Source of the DNA: Raoultibacter massiliensis
Lineage (GTDB): Bacteria > Actinomycetota > Coriobacteriia > Coriobacteriales > Eggerthellaceae
Assembly: GCF_900199545.1 (NCBI RefSeq)
Contig: NZ_LT962671.1
Location: 2,374,003-2,438,002, forward strand
Direction: 5' to 3'
Length of the DNA: 64,000 bases
Shown here: piece after piece, positions 43,226 to 52,057 of the stretch
Numbering within the stretch: the first letter of the stretch is position 1
How the letters are laid out: each line of letters opens with the position of its first letter
Program-made: the position numbers and the translations under genes
The notes under the pieces: generated by a model
Told to the model about the DNA's origin: nothing
What the model saw: only the letters and a program-made list of their open reading frames with translations
Database searches by the model: none

Positions 43226-44591
43226 CACGCAACCGACGCTCCTCGCAAACGACAAAAATCAGACCGCCCGATTCGACACCATCGTCGTTCTTTCACATGA
43301 ATGCCCCTTCATTTCAGGGCAGCCATCTGCGGAAAGCTACCTCGAGCGGGAAATGCAGGTGCTCGCCGAGCACGCCGACCGGGTGATCGTGTTCGCCCAT
43401 GAAGGATGGTTCGACGGCTGGCCCATCAAAGCAGGCCTGCCGGAAAACGTGTCGGCGTTCGGGATAAGCGACTGCGCGACGATACCAAGCGAATCCTTTG
43501 CCGGCAGGCTGAAACGCTTGGGATGCCTCGCGAAGCATCTCGGTGCCCTATGGTCCGAACGGCGCAGGATCACCTCGCGCGAAACGCTTTTCGCCGCCAC
43601 CTCCTTTCTTCAGCTGGGCGACATGAAAGCGCGGCGCATGCTCGAAGTAATCGCCGAGCAGAAAATCGTCTTCTCAGGTCGCGTCCTTCTCTACAGCTAC
43701 TGGTTCAACGAGCCGATCCTCGCCATGCAAAGCCTCGCCCGCCGCATTGAAAAGCAAAGCGGAATGCGCCCGGTCTGCATAAGCAGGGCGCACGGATACG
43801 ACTGCTACGATTACCGCAGCCCCTGCGGCTACAACGCCTTCAAACGGTGGATGGCAGAAAAGCTCGATGCCGTTCTCGTCTGCTCGCAAAACGGAGCGAA
43901 CTACCTGAAAGAAAGGGATCCCGAAGTATCGGGCGCTTATCGGGTCGGGCGCTTGGGAACGGCGGATACCCAGCCGCAGGACCCTTCGCGAAAAGGGGAC
44001 GCCTTCTCGATCGTCTGCTGTTCCCGAGCCGTCTCGCTCAAGCGCGTCGATCGGGTGATCGACGCGCTTCTCGTGCTGGAGGAAAGAGGCCACCGTCTGC
44101 GGTTCACCTTCATCGGCGATGGCGATCAGCTTGGCGTGCTGAAAGAAAAGGCGGCGCTTCTGAAGAAGACGGAGGTCGACATCAAGGGCGCGCTGCCCAA
44201 CGAAAAGGTGTTCGATTACTACAGCTCGACGTTCACCGATCTGTTCGTGAACGCAAGCGAATACGAGGGAATCCCCCTTTCCATCATGGAGGCGTTGAGC
44301 TTCGGCATCCCCGTAGTGGCAACGAATGTGGGAGGCGTTTCCGAAATCATCCATGATGGCGTATGCGGAAAGCTGATCGACCGAGATTTCACCGATGAGG
44401 ACCTCGCCGACGCGATAGAAGCGTTCGTGGCGATGGACGAAAAGAAGGTCGAAGCCATGCGAGCAGCCGCACGGCGCAACTGGGAGCAATCCTACCGCTT
44501 GAAAACCAATGCAGAGGAGATGCTTCGGCTGGCATACGCCCTGTCTTCAGCCTCGGATTCCAAGCGAAGAGATGCGCAGGGAATCGTCTGA
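43218..44591 (+). CDS. Glycosyltransferase family 4
   Basis: The 457-residue protein has a GT-B fold of the GT4 type. The C-terminal half shows FSIVCCSRAVSLKRVDRVID, FTFIGDGDQLGVLKEKA, and the donor-binding ASEYEGIPLSIMEALSFGIP, then VATNVGGVSEII. It should transfer a sugar from a nucleotide donor onto a surface glycan or protein. Its ATG overlaps the end of the glucosaminidase gene by 8 bp, so translation is probably coupled, and a frameshift upstream would reduce it. A cell-wall polymer that binds CWB2 domains is a plausible target, but this is inference. Confidence 0.85.
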   Translation: MLSTQPTLLANDKNQTARFDTIVVLSHECPFISGQPSAESYLEREMQVLAEHADRVIVFAHEGWFDGWPIKAGLPENVSAFGISDCATIPSESFAGRLKRLGCLAKHLGALWSERRRITSRETLFAATSFLQLGDMKARRMLEVIAEQKIVFSGRVLLYSYWFNEPILAMQSLARRIEKQSGMRPVCISRAHGYDCYDYRSPCGYNAFKRWMAEKLDAVLVCSQNGANYLKERDPEVSGAYRVGRLGTADTQPQDPSRKGDAFSIVCCSRAVSLKRVDRVIDALLVLEERGHRLRFTFIGDGDQLGVLKEKAALLKKTEVDIKGALPNEKVFDYYSSTFTDLFVNASEYEGIPLSIMEALSFGIPVVATNVGGVSEIIHDGVCGKLIDRDFTDEDLADAIEAFVAMDEKKVEAMRAAARRNWEQSYRLKTNAEEMLRLAYALSSASDSKRRDAQGIV

Positions 44592-44650
44592 TTTCGCTTC
44601 GCTCCCGCAGGGACTCCTGTTTTGCCGCCTCGATGCAATGCCGGTTGCGC

Positions 44651-44686
44651 AAAAAAACGACGAGACCCCCGCAAAACGGGGGTCTC
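44651..44686 (-). terminator. Terminator of the 1323-residue surface protein gene
   Basis: GAGACCCCCG and CGGGGGTCTC (10-bp perfect stem, loop CAAAA) follow the stop at 44720 on the minus strand and lead into CGTCGTTTTTTTGCG. It also closes transcription from the glycosyltransferase side. Confidence 0.85.
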
Positions 44687-44719
44687 TCGGGCCGTATGAG
44701 CCGAAATTGGTTTTCTGCC

Positions 44720-47700
44720 TTACGCAAGCGCCTTTTCGATAGCTGCGAAGAGATCATCGGAGACGGTCCACTTGTCACCGAGCACGTAAGCTTTCTCGAC
44801 ACCATCCTTGTTGGGCGCAAGCACCTTCGAAATGATGAACGACGCCGGTTCGCCTTCGTCGATAAGCAGCAGAGGCGAAGCGTTCTTGCCGCCGAGAGAC
44901 GACGAAACGAGCGCGTCGGCGTACTTGTCGTCGCGACCCGCCGTGAGCATGGCGTTCGAATAATCGAAGCTGCAGTTCTTCACAGCCCACTCAGCCGTCA
45001 TCTGCGAAGTCTCATAACGGTCAACGCCGCCAAGACGCTCCGTGTTGCTGACGACCTTCTTGATGCTGGCAACCGAATCGTCGGAAACCGACCATTTGTC
45101 GCCGAGCACGACAACGCGTTCGAAGCCGCCCTTGGAAAGCGCATCGAGCACGTCCTGCGAAACGGTGCCGTCCTTGGCCGCAAGGAAGATCGGCGCTTCG
45201 AGGGCGTAGGCAACCGATGAAATGGAAAGCGAATCGGCAGCCTTTTCGCCAGTCGCCACGATGGCCGTCTTGCCCCAGTTTCCGGCGTTGGACTTGTAGA
45301 TCTCGTAAGCAGTCTCAAGGCGATCGGCGCCGCCGATGCGGGTCGTCGTACCGCTCATGAGCGCTTTGATCTCGTTGAACGTATTTTCGGAAATCGACCA
45401 CTTGTCACCGAGCACGATGGCGTTCTTGGCGCCGAGACGCTTGATTTCGGCCTTGGTCTCGGCAGTCAGCGCATTGGATTCGGTGATAAGAACCTGCGCA
45501 TCTTTCGCACCGGCGAGCGCCGAAGCGGCAAGCGCGTCGGGGAAATCGTTTCCGCGTGCAATGATCACGGTCTCGCATGACCCGGCCGTCGGGAAGGACT
45601 CCTGGGAGATGAGTTCCATGGTCTTGTAGCGATCATCGCCGCCGAGACGCGCAGCGGCCGTCGGCACGACAGGCGTGGCGTTCTTGGTCCACAGGGCGTA
45701 CAGCGTCATGTCGCCCGTTACGCGATCGGACTCGAAGTCCCATTTCGTATCTTCCGCGCAGCTCTTGTCGGTGTACCATCCGCCGAAGGTGTAGCCCTCG
45801 TAGGTGGGAACGGCGGGCTCGGCAACGTAATCGCCCTTGTCAACCGTTGCCTTCTCGACAGCGGAACCGCCCTGGCAGTCAAACGTCACCGTTGCTTCAA
45901 CGGCATCAGCCAAAACAACAGCGTAGGTTGAGAACTTGTCGCCGGCAAACGACACGACGTTCGTGGCGTAATCGGCCTCGACGCCGTCGAGAACCTCGGC
46001 CTTGCCGTCGTGATAGCGGACAACCTGAACGTCCTTGCCCACCAAACCGTCTTCGACCTTAATCTGGAACGGAATAGCAGCGGCGGTCTCGGTGACCTTC
46101 GCCTCGACCGAATCCCGAGAAGTGGAGACAACCAGCTTGACGCTCAGATCGTAGAACGAAATGGCGCTGTTTTCGGCGGCCACGCCCTTGATGGCGTCAG
46201 CCTCGTCAGGATCGACGTCGCCAGCCGCTACGGGAATAGACGAAACCACCATGGTTGCCGACACGTCGGCAGCATCGGCATCCTTGACAAGATCGTTGAT
46301 CTTGCTATCCTTGCCCGTCTCGATCTTGTTGCCGCCGATTGCGCCGTCTTTGGCAGGCTCGTCTGCCTTGATGGCATCGCTCAGAGAATCGGCGATCGTG
46401 CTGAGGGCTTCGTCGTCCTCGGGCACGCCGGGCTTGTCGGCAGGAACGTTGTCGCCAGACACGACAGGAGCCTGAACCTCAACGTTGCCGTCGCCGCCTT
46501 CGATCTTCTTCTGGATCTGGTAAACACCGTCGGATATCTTCGAGCAGGCAAGGCCATCGATAACATAAGCAGACACGTCGCTCGAGTAGGTACCGCCCGC
46601 GATCGAGATGTTCTCAGATGCTTCGGCCCAGTCCGACGACTGACCCTTGGACCACGTGTAGGCGAGAACAGCCTCGTTGTGGACAGAAGAGAACTCTCCA
46701 CCGTTGATCGTGATAGACGGAGCGCCACCGGGGTAGCTGCGGTTCACCAGCGAAATGGCCGCACCGTCGCTCACGAGACCGTCGCCCGTTTTGCCGGGAC
46801 GCTCGTCTTCGCCGACGCCTTTAACCACGCCGCCGTTGAAATCGAAGCTCGTGTTGACGGTGCCCTCGCCCGAGCAGAACTGGATGCCCGTCGTGCCCTC
46901 GAGCGTACCGCCGTTGAGGACCAAGGTTCCTGCCTGCGGGTGATAAACCGCCGCCGAAGCGGTGCTCTTGACATCTCCGCCGTTTATGACGATATCGGTG
47001 CCATGGAACGTACCGTTACCGGAAATGGCATAGCCCATGGTGTCGATGACAACGCCTTCGGCAACCGTCAGGGAAACCTTTTCGGCAACAGCCGAAGCGT
47101 CTGAAGTCGTTCCGATGAGAGCAACGCCAACCGCACCGTAAGTTACCGCACTCGTGCTCGCCGTGTTGTCGAGGTTTTCCAACTTCGTACCGGCACCAAG
47201 GGATACGGCTTTCGCCTTGCTATCGCCTTTTCCGCCTACGTAGATCAGATAATTGTAGTTGCTCTCGGTATCGGGCTTGTATGCCTGGATGGCAACGTTC
47301 TCCGTAGCAAGGTTCGCGGCACCCGAAACGTGAACGGCCTTCCAGCCTGCCGTCTGGTTGCCGTTGCTGCGGGCATCGATCACGGTGCCGTTTTTAAGCG
47401 CATTGTCGCCAGCGCCCGCAAACAGCAGACCGTCTACGGTGCCTGCGTCATCGCCGACGATCGTGAGCGTCTTCGCTCCGAGATCAACCGTCACGTTGTT
47501 CTCAAAAGCAATCGGCTCGCTTTCGACATCGGTCAAAAGCTCGACGACGTCACCGGCGACCGCCTTCTCGGCAGCCTCTTTCAGGCTCGCATACTCATCG
47601 TTGCCGATCTTGGCGACGATGGGAGCCGGGGTCTCGTTGACAACGTATGCACCGTCAACGAGCGTGCAGGAGTATCCTTTGGCGCAAAAATCCTCCACGG

Positions 47701-48691
47701 TAGCGGAGAACGTACCGCCCGAGATCGATATCGTGCCGATGCCCGTGCTGCCACCCATCTGGGAGATGACCTCCGCATCGGCAGCAGCCGTGAAGGTACC
47801 GCCCGTGATAGTCAAATCGCCCTTGTTGATTTCACCGGGATTCATGCCATTGAGGATAACGCCATCGCTGCTTTCGGTTGCCGTGAACACGCCACCCGAG
47901 ACCTTCGCGACATTCCAGTTGAGAAGCACCGCCTGGCTCACGTTCGTAAACGTGCCGCCCGTGATTTCGAGAACGCCGCAGTCGTCGTTCTTCACGGTGT
48001 TCAGGCCGCCTGCAAACGTACCGCCCGCAATGGTCAGGGAAGGCACGCTTTCGGGATCCTTCTTCTCGGCCCCGGCATTCTGATAGCCGTTTTCGATCAT
48101 GCTGGAATAGTGGCCGTTCTGAGACACGTCGACGCCATCGTTGATGGTCAACGCTCCATGATTGCGGATGACGTAGAACGAATTGCCGCCCGCATCGGTC
48201 GAACTCTGTCCGTTCTCTTGGCTGCGCGTGTAGGCGCCGCCGTCGAGAACCGCCGTGGCACCCTCGACGTTTTCAAGAGCCGCCCTCGCGTGGGACACGT
48301 TGTCCACGGTGCCGGTTCCCTTAACCGTCAGCGTACCGTTGTTGGTGATGGTATGCTTGCCATCGACGTTCGTCAGCTTGCAGCCGCCAAGATCGATCGT
48401 CACGCTCTTTTCCTTGGCAATCGTAACGCTTTCGGTCGTATCGGCAGTCAAGACGATCGTATCGTCGGCTTGAGCCTTATCGATGGCAGCCTGCAGCGTG
48501 TCGTACGGGGTGTCGCCGATCTTGGCAACGCCCGTCGTCTGCGCCCCTTCGCCTCCTTCATCGCCTTCGGCCCATGCCGTATGGGGAACCATAAGCGTGG
48601 TGGCCAAGATGAACGCCAAGATGACGGACAGCAGCTTTCTCGATCTCGCCTCCTCCGCGATGCTCGAGATCTGCCTGGATATGGTATCCAT
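44720..48691 (-). CDS. Giant CWB2 surface protein (1323 residues), phase-variable promoter
   Basis: The protein starts at ATG 48691 behind AAAGGAG; the frame extends to 48790. The signal peptide (LSVILAFILATTLMVPHTAWA) is a paralogue of the one in the 2028-residue protein. About 750 residues of beta-helix-like repeats with ITGGTFTNVSQAV- and SGGTFSATV-type strands follow. Then come a linker region, an InlB-type repeat (VTFDCQGGSAVEKATVDKGD) and three C-terminal CWB2 repeats ([45 protein letters not shown]). It should be bound to the cell wall as an adhesin or S-layer-like protein. Promoter G9 tract at 48889-48897. Confidence 0.87.
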   Translation of the reverse strand: MDTISRQISSIAEEARSRKLLSVILAFILATTLMVPHTAWAEGDEGGEGAQTTGVAKIGDTPYDTLQAAIDKAQADDTIVLTADTTESVTIAKEKSVTIDLGGCKLTNVDGKHTITNNGTLTVKGTGTVDNVSHARAALENVEGATAVLDGGAYTRSQENGQSSTDAGGNSFYVIRNHGALTINDGVDVSQNGHYSSMIENGYQNAGAEKKDPESVPSLTIAGGTFAGGLNTVKNDDCGVLEITGGTFTNVSQAVLLNWNVAKVSGGVFTATESSDGVILNGMNPGEINKGDLTITGGTFTAAADAEVISQMGGSTGIGTISISGGTFSATVEDFCAKGYSCTLVDGAYVVNETPAPIVAKIGNDEYASLKEAAEKAVAGDVVELLTDVESEPIAFENNVTVDLGAKTLTIVGDDAGTVDGLLFAGAGDNALKNGTVIDARSNGNQTAGWKAVHVSGAANLATENVAIQAYKPDTESNYNYLIYVGGKGDSKAKAVSLGAGTKLENLDNTASTSAVTYGAVGVALIGTTSDASAVAEKVSLTVAEGVVIDTMGYAISGNGTFHGTDIVINGGDVKSTASAAVYHPQAGTLVLNGGTLEGTTGIQFCSGEGTVNTSFDFNGGVVKGVGEDERPGKTGDGLVSDGAAISLVNRSYPGGAPSITINGGEFSSVHNEAVLAYTWSKGQSSDWAEASENISIAGGTYSSDVSAYVIDGLACSKISDGVYQIQKKIEGGDGNVEVQAPVVSGDNVPADKPGVPEDDEALSTIADSLSDAIKADEPAKDGAIGGNKIETGKDSKINDLVKDADAADVSATMVVSSIPVAAGDVDPDEADAIKGVAAENSAISFYDLSVKLVVSTSRDSVEAKVTETAAAIPFQIKVEDGLVGKDVQVVRYHDGKAEVLDGVEADYATNVVSFAGDKFSTYAVVLADAVEATVTFDCQGGSAVEKATVDKGDYVAEPAVPTYEGYTFGGWYTDKSCAEDTKWDFESDRVTGDMTLYALWTKNATPVVPTAAARLGGDDRYKTMELISQESFPTAGSCETVIIARGNDFPDALAASALAGAKDAQVLITESNALTAETKAEIKRLGAKNAIVLGDKWSISENTFNEIKALMSGTTTRIGGADRLETAYEIYKSNAGNWGKTAIVATGEKAADSLSISSVAYALEAPIFLAAKDGTVSQDVLDALSKGGFERVVVLGDKWSVSDDSVASIKKVVSNTERLGGVDRYETSQMTAEWAVKNCSFDYSNAMLTAGRDDKYADALVSSSLGGKNASPLLLIDEGEPASFIISKVLAPNKDGVEKAYVLGDKWTVSDDLFAAIEKALA

Positions 48692-48741
48692 CCTTGCTCC
48701 TTTCCCGGGGTCGTCGCTCGCAAATGCCGCCCGTATACGGG

Positions 48742-48875
48742 AAACGGCCGGATTGCGTCCGGCCGTTTTTACCCGCAATAGGACAACCATGCCTGAGCAT
48801 GGGCCCCTGCAGTATCCGAAACCACCCGCGGAGCGGTTTCTTGCTTGTTGATTTTCGTATAACCCGATCGGTTAT
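48742..48875 (-). other. Structured leader of the 1323-residue protein gene, unknown class
   Basis: Between the G9 promoter and the start codon the minus strand can form three hairpins: GAAACC...GGTTTC, CCATGC TCAG GCATGG, and a perfect 11-bp stem at 48742-48768. GGATAC before and TTGTCC after the middle hairpin could pair to enclose it. The core of a class I cyclic-di-GMP aptamer (GACGCAAAGC) is absent, so it differs from the leader at 38680. I do not recognise a known riboswitch class. Confidence 0.4.
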
Positions 48876-48882
48876 AGCTGCA

Positions 48883-48909
48883 ATGATACCCCCCCCCGAT
48901 GGATGTCAA
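48883..48909 (-). promoter_or_regulatory. Promoter with G9 spacer, 1323-residue protein gene
   Basis: On the minus strand TTGACA (48904-48909), TCCATC, nine G (48889-48897) and TATCAT (48883-48888). It is nearly identical over about 30 bp to the promoter at 38810-38836, with the same tract length and 15-bp spacer. Confidence 0.8.
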
Positions 48910-49126
48910 GATTTTTTCGATAAGCAGCTAACAGATAATTAGGTAACAGTGCTGATAGGAAGGGTATTAAGGGTTTTCAGGGGCAGCGATCGATCCCGCA
49001 AATCAAGCCGAAGCAACCCAGGTCCCATGCGCTCGGCGGATAGACCCGTCGGCACAATGCGATCGCCTGCTGCAAGCCGCGCGCTCGTCCAACCGCTGTC
49101 GCGACCCGCCTGCGTTGGCGAATCGG

Positions 49127-50779
49127 CTATTTGATCTTCTCGTCGTTCACCTGCTGATGGCGAATCGCGACTGCGCGCACTATCACGTACACACCGAGCA
49201 CGAACGCGCCAAGGTACCCAAGCGCACCCAAAAGCGGCACATCGAAGATCTGCGGCTGCATGGGCGTCGTGCACACGATGCTCGACCCCACGAACAGGCC
49301 AGCCGAGATAAGCGCAAGCGCCAACAAGCTCGCCACCTGGTACAGAGTTCCCTTGACGTCGTGAGGCAGCTTCATATCCATGGCTACTTTGAGCTGGCCG
49401 CGGTCGAGCATGTCGAGCGTGCGAGACAACTGCGAGGGCAGGGTTGCCATAGCCTCGGCCGACGCCGCCGTCGAGGTGAACAGCTCCTGCGCCTTTCCCT
49501 CGAGATAGGAAAGCGTCCACATCTGCTTTTTCACATGCACTGATACGATATCGACCACGTTGATGGACGGCGCGATGTCGGTAAGCACGCCCTCAAGCGT
49601 AAGAAACCCACGGGCGAGCATCGTAAACGAAGGGGGCAGTGAAAGGTTCTGCGTCCGCAATATTTCGATAACGTCCACGAACGCCATGCCGATGTTGATA
49701 TCCGACAGATCGGCGGAAGCGTACGTATCGAGCATGCCGCCCATCTGCTCGAGCAGCATCCCATGATCCACCGGTCCATCCGCCTTCGCCAAGCTCAGAA
49801 GAGCCTCCTTGAGCGCATAGGGGTCGTTGAGAGCAACCCCGCGGAATACCTTGCCCACGATTGCGCGCTCGCTCGAAGTGAGCGTTCCGGTCATACCGAG
49901 GTCGATCCACACGATGCCGTCGTCGTTGACCATGATGTTGCCAGGATGGGGGTCGGCATGGAAGAACCCGTCGTCGATCACCTGCGTCACGTAGCTTTGG
50001 GCTATCCGCTCCCCGATGGCAGGCAGGTTTTTGCCCAGGTCTTGCAACCTTTTCTTGTTATCGAGCAGCGTGCCCGTTACGTATTCCATAACAAGCACCC
50101 TGTCGGTGCTGTATTCGGGATACGGAAGCGGGCTCGTAACGCCCTGCTGATCCTTGATTTCCTCGTGGAACCGTTTGAGGTTTTCCAGTTCGATCGTAAA
50201 GTCGAGCTCTTCGGCCGTGGTCCTCTCCAATTCCGAAACCAGATCATCGATGGTCAGCATGAGGCTGTCGGGAGCCATGTTGGAGAACTCGGCCAAAGCG
50301 ATCAGGTGCTTGATGAGCGTGATGTCCTCGGCCATCTCTTGGGCGATGCCCGGCCTGCGCACTTTAACGGCGACCACGGTTCCGTCGTGCAGCGTCGCCT
50401 TGTGCACCTGTGCGATCGAAGCCGAACCGAGCGGCTTTTCCTCGATGGATGAGAAAACCGTCTGCCAGGAGGCGTCGAAAGATGTTTCCAGGCATTCCAC
50501 CACCGTATCGAACGGCATGGGAGGAACATCGGCCCGCAGCTTTTCGAATGCATCGCAGTAGCCTTTGGGAAGCAGATCGCTGCGATTCGAGGCGATCTGC
50601 CCGATCTTCACGTACGTCGGACCGAGATCTTCGAGGATTGCCACGGCTTTTTCAGGGGTCAACCCCGACATCGCATGATGCTTCGCGAGTATCTGCCGGA
50701 TTTCCTTCATGCGCTTGCCTGACGTTTTATCCTTCACCGTTATTTCGGCAACGCGCAGGAATTCCTTGAATGTGGCCAT
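49127..50779 (-). CDS. UbiB/ABC1 family kinase-like protein
   Basis: The 550-residue protein has the ABC1/ADCK/UbiB fold: LGPTYVKIGQIASNRSDLLP, the Ala-rich loop LGSASIAQVHKATLHDG with the invariant Lys in VVAVKVRRPG, and the catalytic HADPHPGNIMV with WIDLGMTG as the DxG-like motif. Two C-terminal helices anchor it to the membrane. UbiB proteins are ATPases needed for quinone biosynthesis or membrane lipid handling; in an organism with menaquinone the role is likely linked to quinones. It seems to be a single-gene unit. Confidence 0.86.
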   Translation of the reverse strand: MATFKEFLRVAEITVKDKTSGKRMKEIRQILAKHHAMSGLTPEKAVAILEDLGPTYVKIGQIASNRSDLLPKGYCDAFEKLRADVPPMPFDTVVECLETSFDASWQTVFSSIEEKPLGSASIAQVHKATLHDGTVVAVKVRRPGIAQEMAEDITLIKHLIALAEFSNMAPDSLMLTIDDLVSELERTTAEELDFTIELENLKRFHEEIKDQQGVTSPLPYPEYSTDRVLVMEYVTGTLLDNKKRLQDLGKNLPAIGERIAQSYVTQVIDDGFFHADPHPGNIMVNDDGIVWIDLGMTGTLTSSERAIVGKVFRGVALNDPYALKEALLSLAKADGPVDHGMLLEQMGGMLDTYASADLSDINIGMAFVDVIEILRTQNLSLPPSFTMLARGFLTLEGVLTDIAPSINVVDIVSVHVKKQMWTLSYLEGKAQELFTSTAASAEAMATLPSQLSRTLDMLDRGQLKVAMDMKLPHDVKGTLYQVASLLALALISAGLFVGSSIVCTTPMQPQIFDVPLLGALGYLGAFVLGVYVIVRAVAIRHQQVNDEKIK

Positions 50780-50951
50780 GGCTTCCCTTTCGACGAATCA
50801 CCCGTTCAAACCAAGCTTTATCAAGAGTAAAGCATAACCGTGCACGGCGAAGAAAACCGTTGACAAAGAGAAGCTCCGGGTTCTGATCGCGCTCGGAACC
50901 CAAAGCAACATGCGCAGGGAGACCGCTGAAGCAGCCTCCCTGCACTGTATC

Positions 50952-51230
50952 CTAGGCGGCAGTGAACTCCGCTACATCGGCAAGGGGGCTTTCGACGCCC
51001 TCGTCGTTCACCGAGCGAACGAGCAGCCGGTAGAAGCCGGGTCTTTCGGGCGTATAGGAAAACGTCCAGTGAACCCACAGCTCCGAAGACGATTCGGAGA
51101 CGTCGTAAGAGGTCCAATGCTCGCCGTTGTCGAGCGAAAACTGAACCGATACGATCTGCCTGCCGTAATCTTCGGCGTACCCGCTAAACGTTACCGGCTT
51201 GCCGACCTCGACCTGCATAGGAGCGATCAT
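50952..51230 (-). CDS. Stand-alone Mo-co dimerisation domain protein, paralogue
   Basis: The 92-residue protein has the same length and motifs as the one at 27692 (VSVQFSLDNGEHWTSY and PERPGFYRLLVRSVND). It lies 9 bp after the sulfite-oxidase-fold gene and has no signal peptide. It is most likely the detached C-terminal domain of that protein. A hairpin with GCAGGGAG arms at 50918-50943 follows the gene. Confidence 0.75.
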   Translation of the reverse strand: MIAPMQVEVGKPVTFSGYAEDYGRQIVSVQFSLDNGEHWTSYDVSESSSELWVHWTFSYTPERPGFYRLLVRSVNDEGVESPLADVAEFTAA

Positions 51231-51239
51231 CGTCTCACC

Positions 51240-52046
51240 CTATTCCTGAGCGCCCGCAAGCACGCCTGCATTGGGGCTGTTGGGGTGCTCGTCGGTTGCC
51301 CCGGGAGCTTCGGGCGCAACCGCTTCGGTTGATACGACGACCTGCACCACATCGCGTACGAAGTAGTTGGCCGGCGTCTTCATCATCCAAAGCTGGTTGT
51401 TGCCGCCCACAGAGGCCGACAGATCCTCGTCGTTGATCTCGTAGCTGAGCACCGCATGACGACCCACCACATACGAAAGCGGGAACGTCGCCTCGGTGCC
51501 GTCAGACGAGACGAACGTCAAAGCGTTCGCACCTGGGTTCGCGCCCGCGCGCGAAAGAAGGTATTCGATCGGAACGCCTTTCACATCAGCGGTGATGATG
51601 GCTCGACCACCGGCGGGGTTGCCGCCGCACGTGCATGTCATAACTTTGTTGACCGATTCTTCGCTGGCAAGATCGCCCACGGAAGCAGTGAATGCGCTTT
51701 GCACGTCTCCCGTAACCGAAAGCTGCCATCCAAGCGGGTTATCGGCTGCGATGCTCGTCGACGCTCCGCAGATCGCCTGCGTGGCACGCTGGAAGAACGT
51801 CTTGATCACTTCGTTGGGCGTGATAGTGGTCTGGTCGAAGGAAAACTCTCCCGCCACCACCGCATCGGTGATCTGTGCGCTCTCGACCGTCGTGCCGGCA
51901 TCTTTCGCTTCAGTGCCCCCGGAAGTCGCAGCAGCATCCTGAACAGGCTCGCTCGCCAACGCCGGCGTGGCAACCATGGAAACAGCCATGGTGAGCCCAG
52001 CGACGGCAGAGAGAGCGGTGCGACCGTATCGAGTCGTTGTCTTCAT
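51240..52046 (-). CDS. Sulfite-oxidase-fold molybdopterin protein, small form, paralogue
   Basis: The 268-residue protein starts at MKTTTRYGRT behind GTAGGGGG; the frame extends to 52097. It has a Sec signal ending PALASEP and an Oxidored_molyb domain with the likely molybdenum cysteine in MTCTCGGNPAGGR. YVVGRHAVLSYEIND and VGGNNQLWMM are fold-typical. The gene has the same neighbours as its paralogue at 27967, but no FeS or NrfD-type genes follow. Function is not readable beyond a molybdenum redox role outside the membrane. Confidence 0.78.
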   Translation of the reverse strand: MKTTTRYGRTALSAVAGLTMAVSMVATPALASEPVQDAAATSGGTEAKDAGTTVESAQITDAVVAGEFSFDQTTITPNEVIKTFFQRATQAICGASTSIAADNPLGWQLSVTGDVQSAFTASVGDLASEESVNKVMTCTCGGNPAGGRAIITADVKGVPIEYLLSRAGANPGANALTFVSSDGTEATFPLSYVVGRHAVLSYEINDEDLSASVGGNNQLWMMKTPANYFVRDVVQVVVSTEAVAPEAPGATDEHPNSPNAGVLAGAQE

Positions 52047-52057
52047 ACTGGTTCCCC

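Noticed and set aside
48742..48768. Perfect hairpin as a plus-strand gene terminator
   Set aside because: A short T-run follows on the plus strand, but no plus-strand gene ends nearby; it is better read as part of the leader of the surface-protein gene.
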